Assembly: GCF_026262505.1 (NCBI RefSeq)
Contig: NC_067204.1
Location: 17,152,165 to 17,216,164, forward strand
Source: Trichomonas vaginalis G3
Taxonomy: Eukaryota > Parabasalia > Trichomonadida > Trichomonadidae
Length of the DNA: 64,000 nt
Direction of reading: 5' to 3'
Each line of letters starts with the position of its first letter. The first letter of the stretch is position 1. Below the pieces are notes generated by a model, which searched no databases, was not told where the DNA came from, and was given only the letters and a program-made list of their open reading frames with translations. The position numbers and the translations under genes are program-made. This document shows, one piece after another, positions 52,127-62,132 of this stretch.

Positions 52127-52405
52127 AATTTTAAACGTGCGTTGAAGATTTTTTGTGTGAAATTTGATGTAAATTCAAATAGTACAAAAACAAATAGAAA
52201 TTATTTACAGTTCAAATTGATTGTAAAGATAGTAGAAATAAAAACCAATTCTGCATCTGTTAGCCAGATTTGATTTCAAATTTTCAAGATTCATTGGTGC
52301 TTTTTTGGAATGATTGTATCTATCTAAGATACATTTGAGAGCTATGTTCATAGGTCATAATTTAACATTCAAATAAAATAAATTTAAATTAAGTAAGAAA
52401 ATAGT
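52127..52405. other. Short intergenic region
   Basis: AT-rich. TTTCACACAAAA on the reverse strand (about 52149-52160) may be the initiator of the CDT1-like gene. Nothing else is seen. Confidence 0.3.
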
Positions 52406-53827
52406 TTACAAATCAGCAGCACTGCGAATTGTGCAGTCCTTGAGAACCTTTCCGTCTGGGATTGTGAGTGTCTGGCCAGCTGGAATCTGGATGTCAACGT
52501 TTCCGACAAGTTTGATGTTCTTGCCGAAGAAGACATCGCCATCGACGTGGAGCTTGACGAGATCTACCATATCTGGAGCTTCTGGGAATCTCTTCTCGAA
52601 GTCTTCGACGTGCTGGTAGATCTGAGAAAGTTGGATGGATGGAAGGTCAGCGATCTTTCTGGCTGGATTGCGGACAAAGTGTGATCCTTCCATGATGTAA
52701 ACGTTAGCTCTGACTAATAGTAATTCGTTGCAAGACTTGACTGGAAGGAATCTGTTTCTTGGAACTCTGACAGCGCATGAATCCTTGAAAGACTGGATTG
52801 CAGAGCCGCAAGCAGCTTCTAATTGTACAATTTCACGGTTGTTGTACTTCTTGTAGTTTCTCATTGTATCGAGCTTGAGTGTTCCATCGGAAAGATCCTG
52901 CTTGAGTGTAACAAGGTTGACCCATAAGTTGTTGGCGTGGAAGTAGTTGAGGAAGTTCATATCTGTGTAATCGTTGAAATGCTCCTTTGGAACAATAGCT
53001 GTTTCAAGAAGCTTCATGTGGCCCTTGTACATGATTGGCATGCCACCCTTCCAGTCATCAAGTGTCTTGAGGACTGTTTCGGCCATGTATGAGCGGTTTT
53101 CTGTAATTGCCTTGTTGAGAACCTTGAGGTCGACAACAGAGCCAAGGTTATCGATGTTGGAGATCATCATGATTGTCTTTCCTTCGGCGAGGAACTTGTC
53201 AAGTAAGCCAGACTCACGGAGGCAATGGTAAACATCTGCGTGGCCTGGTGGGTTCCACATTGAGATTGGGGACTCGGCATTCTCTGGGACTGGCTCAAGT
53301 GTGTCTGTGTAGATACGTGGGAACTTGTTTTGGTTGAATGTGATAACTTTGACATCCTTGACAGCTTCAACATGTGGTCTCATGATGTCGTCTGTGTTGA
53401 AGGAGTGCATGAGAACAAGTGGAACATCAGTTCCGTACTTGTCGTTGAGCTCCTTAACCTGGTCAACAACAATGTCGAAGAATGACTTGCCGTTTCTGCA
53501 GGAGATGAGAGACTTTGGTCCTGTGCAGCCCATTGTTGTGCCAAGGTCACCATTGAGCTTGACGATAACGAGCTTCTTGAGGAGTTCAGCTGGATTTTCT
53601 GGATCCTTAAGTGTCTCGTATGGTGTTTATTCCTTGTCTGTAAGTGGAACAACGTATTGCCAGTCAATCATGCAATCGGCAGCAGATGCCTTGGAAAAGG
53701 CGGACTTGAACATGTAAAGTAATTTTTCCTTTGCGCCCTCAGATAAACCAAGTGGTTTGATCTTCTCTTCGAAAGCCTTGAGGCCTGCAACTTCATCTTT
53801 CTCGAATATCTCGCGTACTGTTGACAT
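52406..53827 (-). pseudogene. UDP-glucose pyrophosphorylase with one in-frame stop
   Basis: A 474-codon frame encoding UTP-glucose-1-phosphate uridylyltransferase, which makes UDP-glucose for glycogen and glycan synthesis. VIVKLNGDLGTTMGCTGPKS is the nucleotide-binding motif; MWNPPGHADVY, NIDNLGSVVD and the left-handed beta-helix tail (VGNVDIQIPAGQTLTIPDGK) follow. Length is normal for the family. A TAA at 53627-53629 (codon 67, after PLTDKE) interrupts it; reading stays in frame on both sides and no other defect is seen. Restart at the next Met (53533) would lose the nucleotide-binding motif. It has a good initiator and a TAAA stop. It is either a very young pseudogene, a sequencing error, or a read-through case. 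Confidence 0.85.
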
Positions 53828-53836
53828 GCAGAGATA

Positions 53837-53843
53837 AAAGTGA
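53837..53843 (-). promoter_or_regulatory. Initiator of the UDP-glucose pyrophosphorylase gene
   Basis: TCACTTT on the reverse strand is a perfect TCA(+1)Y(T/A) initiator. The +1 A at 53841 is 14 nt before the ATG. Confidence 0.7.
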
Positions 53844-54418
53844 ACTCAGGAATAACAGTGTATGGGCTTATTTCAATTTCTCTGAATTGGGAGGTTGACG
53901 GGTTCTTTCAAATTGGATGATAAGGGGTCAACACCTTCTCAAAATAATTCAATTTTCAGAATACATTTTTGTGAAGAAATAACTGCAACCTGTTATCCTT
54001 CGAACAAATATCTCGTGCAATTTAATAGAGATTCCTATTTAGGAGATTTTTATAGGTCTTTTTTGCATAACTCTCAAAAAAAGACTTTCCATGGAAAATA
54101 TTTCAGTTCTTGCTATTCTCATGAATTCATTTCTTATTGGTCAATCGACTTTTGAGAAAACCGTGATTTTTTTAAACAAAACAGAAATTCATGTCTGAAA
54201 TTATTGATATTTCAATAACAAAATGACCCTATAGTATATATTGTTCAAGTAATGACAATTATGAAATACCATCCATTAAAATGACCATATAATCGATAAA
54301 TCGTCAATATCATTCGACCAATTATTGCTAATTTAAGAGAAATGCTGTGTGAAAATTTTTAGTTTTATATAGATAAACTATTTTGCTGCACTAAAATTCA
54401 TTTTTATATAATATTAAA
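53844..54418. other. Intergenic region before the duplicated segment
   Basis: AT-rich with no convincing gene; an 86-codon ORF at 53895 has no recognisable features. The boundary of the duplicated Sel1/Pmp segment is near 54415. Confidence 0.4.
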
Positions 54419-54718
54419 AACAAGAAAGATGCTGCAAGACTTCTCAAGATTTCTTCTGATAAAGGATGTGCAAAGGCTATGAACAACTTAGGAGTAATGT
54501 TCATCAAAGGAGAAGTTGTCAAACTCGCACCACTCGAAGGTGTTAAGATGGTTCGAAAGGCAGCTGATGAACTTAATGATCCAGATGCACTCTTCAACAT
54601 GGGTCTCATTTTCTTGAAGGGTTTGGGTGTTACAGCAGATCCTGCTTTCGCACAGAACTACTTCCAGAAGGCAGCTAAGAATGGAAATAAGACTGCTGAA
54701 TTATACTTGCAACAGTAA
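54419..54718 (+). pseudogene. Duplicated 3' end of the CH-Sel1 gene
   Basis: About 100 codons matching the last residues of the gene at 56756-60169 (ARLLKISSDKGCAKAMNNL to AELYLQQ), nearly base for base, including the stop and following TAAAA. It lacks start and promoter, so it is a fragment left by segmental duplication. Visible differences are few (for example GC in place of GY after SSDK). Confidence 0.85.
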
Positions 54719-54731
54719 AAAATTTTTACAA

Positions 54732-56015
54732 TTAATTTTTTAATTTTGAAAAGAAAATAAGTGACGATAAGTAAAAAAAACGTGAGAACTCAATATGAAT
54801 AGGATCTGTGATTTTATTTTCTGTGTGAATATAAACTATTGATTTGGCCCCAGGGCAGAGATCTGTTGAATGAAGAAGAAGTTCAATAGAAACATCTTTA
54901 TTTGGTCCTATATTAACTTTTTGACCTGATTTGTATAAATTTTCTGTTGTGTCAATATAAGAATCATATACTGTTACTGAGCCTGGAAATACTAGCCCCC
55001 ATGAATTACTATTATTAAAAGTTCCAAACAAATATTGTCCATTTTGGTTATTTTTTGCAATAAAACAGTTTTCAATATATAAATGGCATCCATAAGAATA
55101 TAGCATCCCTGGATATTTATCTGGTTTGGTTGACGTATTATTTGTGAAAATAATGTTGTTATATTTTGCTATGTCGTTTAAAGCAACACAAATTCTGGTT
55201 TCCGCAGAGTTTCCATCAATAATTGAATATTTCATAATGGCAGTTCCATCTCCATTACCTGTTGCAATTGCAGAAACTTGTTTGCAATAGTTTCTTGTGA
55301 TGTTATTATTTAATATTGAAATATTTAAATTATATAAATAGATTGTATCAGAATTTGTGAGATCTCCTCGATTGCTATATGTTATCGATGATTCAAGAAA
55401 ATCATTGATGTTTGTTGAAAAATCTGGACTATAAACATAGCAAAAATTTCCAATTTCTTTCGCTTGAGACCCAAAACTACAAACTTTTTGAATTGAGCTT
55501 TGACCATGAGAGATATAAATCGATCCACCTCGATTATTTCGAGATGAGTTCTCGAAAGAACACGTTGAAATAAGTGATTTAACCCCTGATTCTTCAAGAA
55601 TAATAACTCCTTCATTGCCAAGATTTGAGAAATAAACTTCTCGAACATAAAATTCTTCAAAGCTTCCATTGTATATTCGATTTTGATTGAATACTTCGCT
55701 TGAATACTCTGTTTGATAGACTTCTTCCCATTCATTAGTGGATAAGTGGATTAATTTTGATAAAAATTGTGATTTCCAAAATGATCCGAATCTGATGCAA
55801 TATGTTATAATTGAATCGCCAACTATTTTAATATATGAAGATAGTTGGATCAATCTCTTATTGTTTAGAATACAAGAGATTTCTCCAATTTCGGATCTGT
55901 ATGTTATGAAAATATTGTAAAAAGTTGAATTACTGCTGAAATTTTTATTTTTACTATTTGGAATGTCTATACTGGATAATGGAACTCGTCTGTCATGTAG
56001 ATTTTCATAAAGCAT
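54732..56015 (-). CDS. Pmp-like beta-helix protein, 427 aa
   Basis: Repeated short strands ending in Asn and Gly (FENSSRNNRGGSIYIS, IIFTNNTSTKPDKYPG, YLYNLNISILNNNITRN, NCFIAKNNQNGQYLFG) form the pattern of right-handed parallel beta-helices. GGSIYI and FxxN resemble chlamydial polymorphic membrane protein motifs, a family expanded in Trichomonas and thought to act at the cell surface. The last residues (YLSSLIFFSKLKN) follow the point where similarity to the second copy (60411) ends. No signal peptide is seen at the ATG, so the N-terminus may be missing. It is convergent with the Sel1 fragment. Confidence 0.6.
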   Translation of the reverse strand: MLYENLHDRRVPLSSIDIPNSKNKNFSSNSTFYNIFITYRSEIGEISCILNNKRLIQLSSYIKIVGDSIITYCIRFGSFWKSQFLSKLIHLSTNEWEEVYQTEYSSEVFNQNRIYNGSFEEFYVREVYFSNLGNEGVIILEESGVKSLISTCSFENSSRNNRGGSIYISHGQSSIQKVCSFGSQAKEIGNFCYVYSPDFSTNINDFLESSITYSNRGDLTNSDTIYLYNLNISILNNNITRNYCKQVSAIATGNGDGTAIMKYSIIDGNSAETRICVALNDIAKYNNIIFTNNTSTKPDKYPGMLYSYGCHLYIENCFIAKNNQNGQYLFGTFNNSNSWGLVFPGSVTVYDSYIDTTENLYKSGQKVNIGPNKDVSIELLLHSTDLCPGAKSIVYIHTENKITDPIHIEFSRFFYLSSLIFFSKLKN

Positions 56016-56755
56016 AGGTTCAAGAACCGGTCACCTTGATTTTTTATCATATTTTTAAGAATAACTGTTATTTCCAAACTGTACTTGTAATTATCTAGAA
56101 ATATACATCACAAAGTTTTATATATTCCAAAATTCTTTCAATTATATTGAAAGAGAGGAAAAATTATATGAAAGGATCTTATTATATGCAATGTTCGAAA
56201 ATTGATAATAATAAAACATCTCAAATATACCTCAGGCGTATGAATGTATATATAATAACTAAAATATGCAATTGGTTTGGATTCGAATAGACAAGCAATA
56301 GTAAAGTAAGCGCGGCAAATGAAATATGATGAACACCATTTCTATGTAATTGGTATCAACATGATAGTTGAAGCTGAAATAAAGTTTCAAAATATTCATT
56401 TATAATTTGTTTAACCCAAGAAGGAAAAACCTGTACAAAAAGGTATCTTGTTGAAAGTAAGTTCATCTATTCATTAATTTGGAGAGAAAAAAACATAATC
56501 TGCATAAAGATCAGGTCATTTAGAACTTTAGAAGATTTAATAGTAGAAATTATGGAAACATAGTACATTGCAATGGTAATATTGAGATATTGCGTCGATA
56601 TCTTGAAAATTTCTAATCCTTCGAAATTATTTTGTGAAATTTTTCTGTTAAAGTTGGAAATCCTGTTTGTGTACCAGTAGTTTTAATCAAATAAAAGATA
56701 AAAAGTTTGTAGTGAATTCAATTCTATCGTCTTTTTATAGCATTATTTTTATATC
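56016..56755. other. Intergenic region upstream of the CH-Sel1 gene
   Basis: 740 bp of AT-rich DNA without a gene. No perfect initiator is seen near the ATG; GCATTATTTTT at about 56739 is the nearest candidate. Confidence 0.35.
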
Positions 56756-59700
56756 ATGACTAGAACATGGGAAGAAACCCAAATTAACACTTTTACAAAA
56801 TGGATGAATTCATACTTGAAGCAAAGAAAGCTCAATATCAATGATATCAAGACTGATCTTTGCGATGGTACAATTTTAATTAATTTATGCGAAATCTTAT
56901 CAAAGAAGCCATTCCCTTCTAGATGGCACAAGAATCCAAAGCAAAAAGTACAAATGCTTGAGAACTGCCATATGGCTGTCGATTTCATACAGAATACTTT
57001 GAAAATTAAATTAGTCGGTATTGGCGGTGAAGATGTTTTGAATGGTACATTGAAGCTTATTTTAGGTCTTGTTTGGTCTGTTATTAACAAATTCCAAGTT
57101 GAAGCAATCAAAGAAGATCTTGCAGAAGGTGAACAGATTTCAGGTCGTGACAAGCTTCTCCAATGGGCCAAAGAGAGCACAGCCAACCATAATGGCGTAA
57201 ATATTGTCGACTTTTCCAAGTCCTGGCATGGCGGCTTACCTTTCTGCGCAATTTTGCACCATTACTTACCAGAAATTGTTGATTACGATTCCATTACTCC
57301 AGAAAACTCAATCAATGAAGCTTTCCTTGTAATGAATGAATGCGGAATCAACGTTTTCTTAGATCCACAAGATCTTGAAGTAGAAGCCCCAGATGAGAAA
57401 TCCGTTGTCACACAAGTTTCCGAGCTTTACCATTTCTTCAAGAAACCAGAGAATATCGCTGCTGCAAAGAGAAATGCCGATCGTCGTAAATACATCCTCG
57501 CAACAATCAAGAAGATGGTCAACGAGAGTGAAGGCGATCTTCATGATGCACTTGTTGTCATGTCAAAGAACATCGATACATTACTTGAAGACCCAGCTCT
57601 TAATTTCTGCCCTCTTTGCGCTGAATTCTTCGAAACAATCGAGAAATTATACGCTTTACTGAAGAATCCAAAGGTTCCAGCCGATGCACTTCAGCAGATC
57701 GAGAATCTCAACAAACAACTCCTTGAATTCCAAGAAAAAGTCAAACAACTTGACGAAGAAAAGGCACAAAAGGAGAAAGAAGCAGAAGAACTCAAGCAGC
57801 AAAACAACGCAAAGGAACAAGAACTCCAGAATCTCAAGAACGAAAAAGAAGCCAAAGAAAAAGAACTCGAAGAAGTTAAAAACGAAAAAGCTGCAAAAGA
57901 ACAAGAACTTGAAAACGTCAAGAATGAGAAAACAGCTAAGGAACAAGAGCTCGAAAACATAAAGAACGAAAAAGAAGCTAAAGAAAAGGAACTTGAAAAT
58001 GTCAAAAACGAAAAAGCTGCAAAAGAACAAGAGCTCGAAAATGTCAAAAATGAAAAAGCTGCAAAAGAACAAGAGCTCGAAAATGTTAAGAATGAGAAAA
58101 CAGCTAAGGAACAAGAGCTCGAAAACATAAAGAACGAAAAAGAAGCTAAAGAAAAGGAACTTGAAGAAGTAAAGAATGAAAAGACTTCTAAGGAGCAAGA
58201 ACTTGAAAATGTCAAAAACGAAAAAGCAGCTAAAGAAGAACAACTTGCAAAGATGACAACTGATTTCGAACAGAAGAACAATGAATCAGGAAATCTTTCA
58301 AGTGAATTAGAACAATTAAAGCAACAGTTAGCAGCAGCACAACAACAAAATGAGCAGTTAAATATCATGATCAAAGCCAAGGACAATGAAATGAATGCTG
58401 TAATTGCAAGAGCAAACGAACAACTCCAGAACCTCAACCAACAGAAAGATGAAGAGTTGAAGAAGAAGGATGACGAAATCAACGCAATCAAAGAGGCAAA
58501 GAACTCAGAATTGGCACAACTCCGCAGTGAAAACGAACAGAACCTTGCAAAGAAAGATTTGTTGTTGCAAGAAAAAGACCAAGAAATACAGAAGCGTTTC
58601 AGAGAAATCGAAGATCTCAACAACAACAAGGAAGAGCTTCTTAAACAGAAAGACCAAGAGATCGAACAGATGAAGAACCTCCAGAGCCAAGAAGAGAAAC
58701 GCCGTGAAGCAGAAGTTAGTGAATTATCACAACAGATTGAACAGTTGAAGCAATTGCAATCATCAGGAGCACAAGAAGCACAAAACATCCTCATCGAGAC
58801 ACAGAACAAATACTCAGCACAAATTGCAGAGAAAGACAAGAGAATCGAAGAACTCGAGAACGCTAAGTCACAACTTGAAAAAGAAAGCGAAGACAGAAAC
58901 GAAGAGAACAAGAAACTCTTAGTCCAGTGCTCCAACTTGAGAGATGAAGTCAGTTCCAAGGACAAAGCATTGCAAGAATCAGAGAAGAACTTGGAAGAAG
59001 CAAAGAAGGAAATCAACGTAATCGTTACGAAACAGAAACAATCAGCAGATGATGAAGCTGTCAAAGCTGCTGTTGAAGGATACAAGGAAGTCATTGCAGG
59101 CTTGAAGTGCGAGTACGGACACGGTGTCACAAAGAACGACACAGAAGCATTCAAGCACTACACAGTTGCAGCCAAATTGAACATCGCTGAAGGCCAGTTC
59201 TCTTTGGGAAGACTCCTCGAACAAGGCCGTGGAAACATCAAGAACGAGCGCCTCGCATTCCAGTCATACGCTCGTGCACAGAACCAGAACCATTATGCAG
59301 CTATGAACAACATGGCCGCAATGTTATTGACAGGAAGAGGTGTCGACAAAGACGAAAAACTCGCAGCACAAAAGTTCAAAGTTGCCGCAGATAACGGAAA
59401 TGTCGCTGCTCAATGCAACTACGGCATTCTTCTTGACAAAGGAACAGGTGTTGAAAAGAACGAAATCGATGCAGTCAGATACTTCAGACTTGCTGCAAAC
59501 GCAGGACATCCACGCGCTATCAACAACTTGGCTTACAAACTTGAGAACGGAAGTGGTATTGACAAAGATCACGCAGAGGCAACGAAGATGTTCCACCAGG
59601 CAGCATCTCAAGGACAATCCGTCGCCAAGTTCAATGTTTCTCTTTACGAATCAGACCAAGAGAAAGTCTTGAACGAATGGAAGTTGGCTGCATCACAGAA

Positions 59701-60169
59701 CGTTCCTGCTGCAAAGAACAACATCGGTGTTACAATGTCAGATGGTATCTTGTTGCCAAAGAACGAAGAAGAAGGTGCAGAACTCGTTAAGACTGCTGCA
59801 GAAGGTGGTTCTACTGCAGCCATCTTCAACTACTCAATCATGTTGATGAACGCTAAAGGTGTTGAAGAGAACAAGAAAGGTGCTGCAAGACTTCTCAAGA
59901 TTTCTTCAGATAAAGGCTATGCAAAGGCTATGAACAACTTAGGAGTAATGTTCATCAAAGGAGAAGTTGTCAAACTCGCACCACTCGAAGGTGTTAAGAT
60001 GGTTCGAAAGGCAGCTGATGAACTTAATGATCCAGATGCACTCTTCAACATGGGTCTCATTTTCTTGAAGGGTTTGGGTGTTACAGCAGATCCTGCTTTC
60101 GCACAGAACTACTTCCAGAAGGCAGCTAAGAATGGAAATAAGACTGCTGAATTATACTTGCAACAGTAA
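56756..60169 (+). CDS. Actin-binding CH-CH, coiled-coil, Sel1-repeat protein, 1137 aa
   Basis: Three parts are visible. Two calponin-homology domains come first (about 5-110, with WMNSYLKQRKLNINDI and DLCDGTILINLCEIL; about 125-230, with DKLLQWAKES and WHGGLPFCAILHHYLPEIVD), the actin-binding pair of alpha-actinin and fimbrin. Then comes a long coiled coil (about 311-770), including about ten 14-residue repeats of KEQELENVKNEKAA type. Then about nine Sel1 repeats (771-1137), with G-x-G and A-x-Y/F-x2-A-A signatures such as YGHGVTKNDTEAFKHYTVAA. It is probably a cytoskeletal scaffold joining actin to partner proteins. The stop overlaps TAAAA. Confidence 0.85.
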   Translation: MTRTWEETQINTFTKWMNSYLKQRKLNINDIKTDLCDGTILINLCEILSKKPFPSRWHKNPKQKVQMLENCHMAVDFIQNTLKIKLVGIGGEDVLNGTLKLILGLVWSVINKFQVEAIKEDLAEGEQISGRDKLLQWAKESTANHNGVNIVDFSKSWHGGLPFCAILHHYLPEIVDYDSITPENSINEAFLVMNECGINVFLDPQDLEVEAPDEKSVVTQVSELYHFFKKPENIAAAKRNADRRKYILATIKKMVNESEGDLHDALVVMSKNIDTLLEDPALNFCPLCAEFFETIEKLYALLKNPKVPADALQQIENLNKQLLEFQEKVKQLDEEKAQKEKEAEELKQQNNAKEQELQNLKNEKEAKEKELEEVKNEKAAKEQELENVKNEKTAKEQELENIKNEKEAKEKELENVKNEKAAKEQELENVKNEKAAKEQELENVKNEKTAKEQELENIKNEKEAKEKELEEVKNEKTSKEQELENVKNEKAAKEEQLAKMTTDFEQKNNESGNLSSELEQLKQQLAAAQQQNEQLNIMIKAKDNEMNAVIARANEQLQNLNQQKDEELKKKDDEINAIKEAKNSELAQLRSENEQNLAKKDLLLQEKDQEIQKRFREIEDLNNNKEELLKQKDQEIEQMKNLQSQEEKRREAEVSELSQQIEQLKQLQSSGAQEAQNILIETQNKYSAQIAEKDKRIEELENAKSQLEKESEDRNEENKKLLVQCSNLRDEVSSKDKALQESEKNLEEAKKEINVIVTKQKQSADDEAVKAAVEGYKEVIAGLKCEYGHGVTKNDTEAFKHYTVAAKLNIAEGQFSLGRLLEQGRGNIKNERLAFQSYARAQNQNHYAAMNNMAAMLLTGRGVDKDEKLAAQKFKVAADNGNVAAQCNYGILLDKGTGVEKNEIDAVRYFRLAANAGHPRAINNLAYKLENGSGIDKDHAEATKMFHQAASQGQSVAKFNVSLYESDQEKVLNEWKLAASQNVPAAKNNIGVTMSDGILLPKNEEEGAELVKTAAEGGSTAAIFNYSIMLMNAKGVEENKKGAARLLKISSDKGYAKAMNNLGVMFIKGEVVKLAPLEGVKMVRKAADELNDPDALFNMGLIFLKGLGVTADPAFAQNYFQKAAKNGNKTAELYLQQ

Positions 60170-60410
60170 AAAATTTTTTAATTGATTTTTTTTTATTTCA
60201 AACATTTTTTTATTTCTCTGAAAATCAAAAATAACTAAAGAAAATGAATTTGAAGAAAGTAAAATATTCTTTCCTTTATTGCAAAAATGTCTTCAAAACT
60301 TATTTAATTAATAATTTTGCTTCCTTTATTTTTGCAAAACAAAGAATTTGATGAATGGAGATAAATTTCAAAAAAAAAATATTTTGTTTGTAATATACTG
60401 ATGTTAGAGG

Positions 60411-60992
60411 TTACCTTCTTTTGAGGAAAGATTTTCTAAGGTCCTCAATATGAATATGATCTGTGATTTTATTTTCTTTGTGAATATAAACTATTGATTT
60501 GGTCCCAGGGCAGAGATCTGTTGAATGAAGATGAAGTTCAATAGAAACATCTTTATTTGGTCCTATATTAACTTTTTGACCTGATTTGTATAAATTTTCT
60601 GTTGTGTCAATATAAGAATTAGATACTGTTATTGAGCCTGGAAATAATAGCCCCCATGAACCACTATTAATATGAGTTCCAAACAAATATTGTCCATTTT
60701 GGTTATTTTTTGCAATAAAACAGTTTTCAATATATAAATGGCATCCATAAGAATATAGCATCCCTGGATATTTATCTGGTTTGGTTGACGTATTATTTGT
60801 GAAAATAATGTTGTTATATTTTGCTATGTCGTCTGAAGCAGCACAAATTCTGGTTTCAGCAGAGTTTCCATCAATAATTAAATATTTCATAATGGTGGTT
60901 CCACCTACGCCTGTTGAAAAAGCGGAAACTTGTTTGCAATAGTTTCTTGTGATGTTGTTATTTAATAATGAAATATTTAAATTATATAAATA
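60411..60992 (-). pseudogene. Second Pmp-like copy, interrupted
   Basis: The C-terminal part (MKYLIIDGNSAETRICAAS to DLRKSFLKRR) matches the gene at 54732-56015, and similarity continues upstream to 60992. There a 991-bp MITE interrupts it, and a short matching stretch resumes after 61984 (ATTGCTGAGAACTCCTCGAT). It is the partner of the duplication that copied the Sel1 gene end. The C-terminal residues differ from the first copy. Confidence 0.75.
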
Positions 60993-61983
60993 AGGTAGTC
61001 ACAAAATCTAAGTAGTGAGGCTCTCAAAAATTGAACCGTACTCCATACAAAATTTGTGTGCCCTCACTACTTAGATTTTGTGGCCTTCAATTGAGAGGTT
61101 AGTTTTGATAGAGCACGTTATAAAATTAAAAGGGAAAAATAAATAAAATTTAAACATTTAATTATATATAATGTAAGGAGTGTAATTCCAAATTTTCTAA
61201 AAACTATTCAAATTTGAGCATTTTTTTGGAAATAGTAAATCTAATATGTGCATCTAATAACAACATGATTCATCACCTTTTCAAGCTCTGCAGTCAATTT
61301 TTTGAAATTTGATTGAAATAAATGTAGCAAAAATTACATTTCATTAGGGAATATATGAGTTTCTCTGGAAACAGGCTGATAAATTTTAAATTTTGTCCAA
61401 TCAACATGAATGCATTGAGAAATTTGGATTGATTTTCTGGTAGAATCTGGAACAATTCAACCATGTATAAATGGATCATGTAATCATCATGAAATGTTAG
61501 TGTTAGAGTTCAAAAGAAACAGAATGAGTGGAAATCAAACACAATCTGAATAATTTTAAACGTATACAATCTTTAAGTTTGTATTTTGAATTCTACATAT
61601 ATGATTGTGTAATTCGTTCTTTCAAATTTTCGGATTCAGGCATGTTTTGATAAAATTCATTCCCAAAAACGTCAATTAACAATTAAATTTAGTGTATTTT
61701 AAATATATATACGTATTATATTTTATAAATTATATTAAATTCGCAAAATTTTAAGTTTTAAACAAAAATAAAAAATGTTCAAAATATGAAATTATGCATA
61801 GGATATTAAAATTTACATGTTAGCAATTTTTTTGAATTGCTTTCAATTTTCATATTGAAATTTTTAAGATTTTTTTTCTGAAATAATAAGCAAGAATATC
61901 AACCTAAATAATATTAAATTCCATGCGTTAATTTCCCCTCAAAAGTCATTGACCGCCTCTCAATCTAGATTTTGTGAGTACTT
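60993..61983. mobile_element. 991-bp TA-flanked MITE
   Basis: Begins AGGTAGTCACAAAATCTA and ends in the inverse of AAGTACTCACAAAATCTA (16 of 18 match), with TA on both sides (60991-60992 and 61984-61985). The uninterrupted target is seen in the duplicate near 55340. The left end folds: CACAAAATCTAAGTAGTGAG is repeated inverted about 40 bp inside. TA targets suggest a Tc1/mariner-type partner. A TTTTGATAGAGCACGTT segment is shared with the foldback elements. No coding ORF. Confidence 0.8.
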
Positions 61984-62132
61984 TATATTGCATCAGAATT
62001 GCTGAGAACTCCTCGATTGCCATAAAACTTCAAAACTTATTCGCAACGTCGTTTTTGAAAGAAGTAAATGTGTTCGCAAAATTTTATATAGATTTATAAT
62101 ACAAAAAAAATTATACATACAAAACAATAGCG

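Noticed and set aside
53895-54155. 86-codon ORF near the UDP-glucose pyrophosphorylase promoter
   Set aside because: No initiator, no TAAA stop and no recognisable sequence; likely chance in AT-rich DNA.
57691-59154. Reverse 487-codon Ser/Phe-rich ORF
   Set aside because: Shadow of the coiled-coil part of the CH-Sel1 gene; its composition follows from the Glu/Lys codons of the sense strand.
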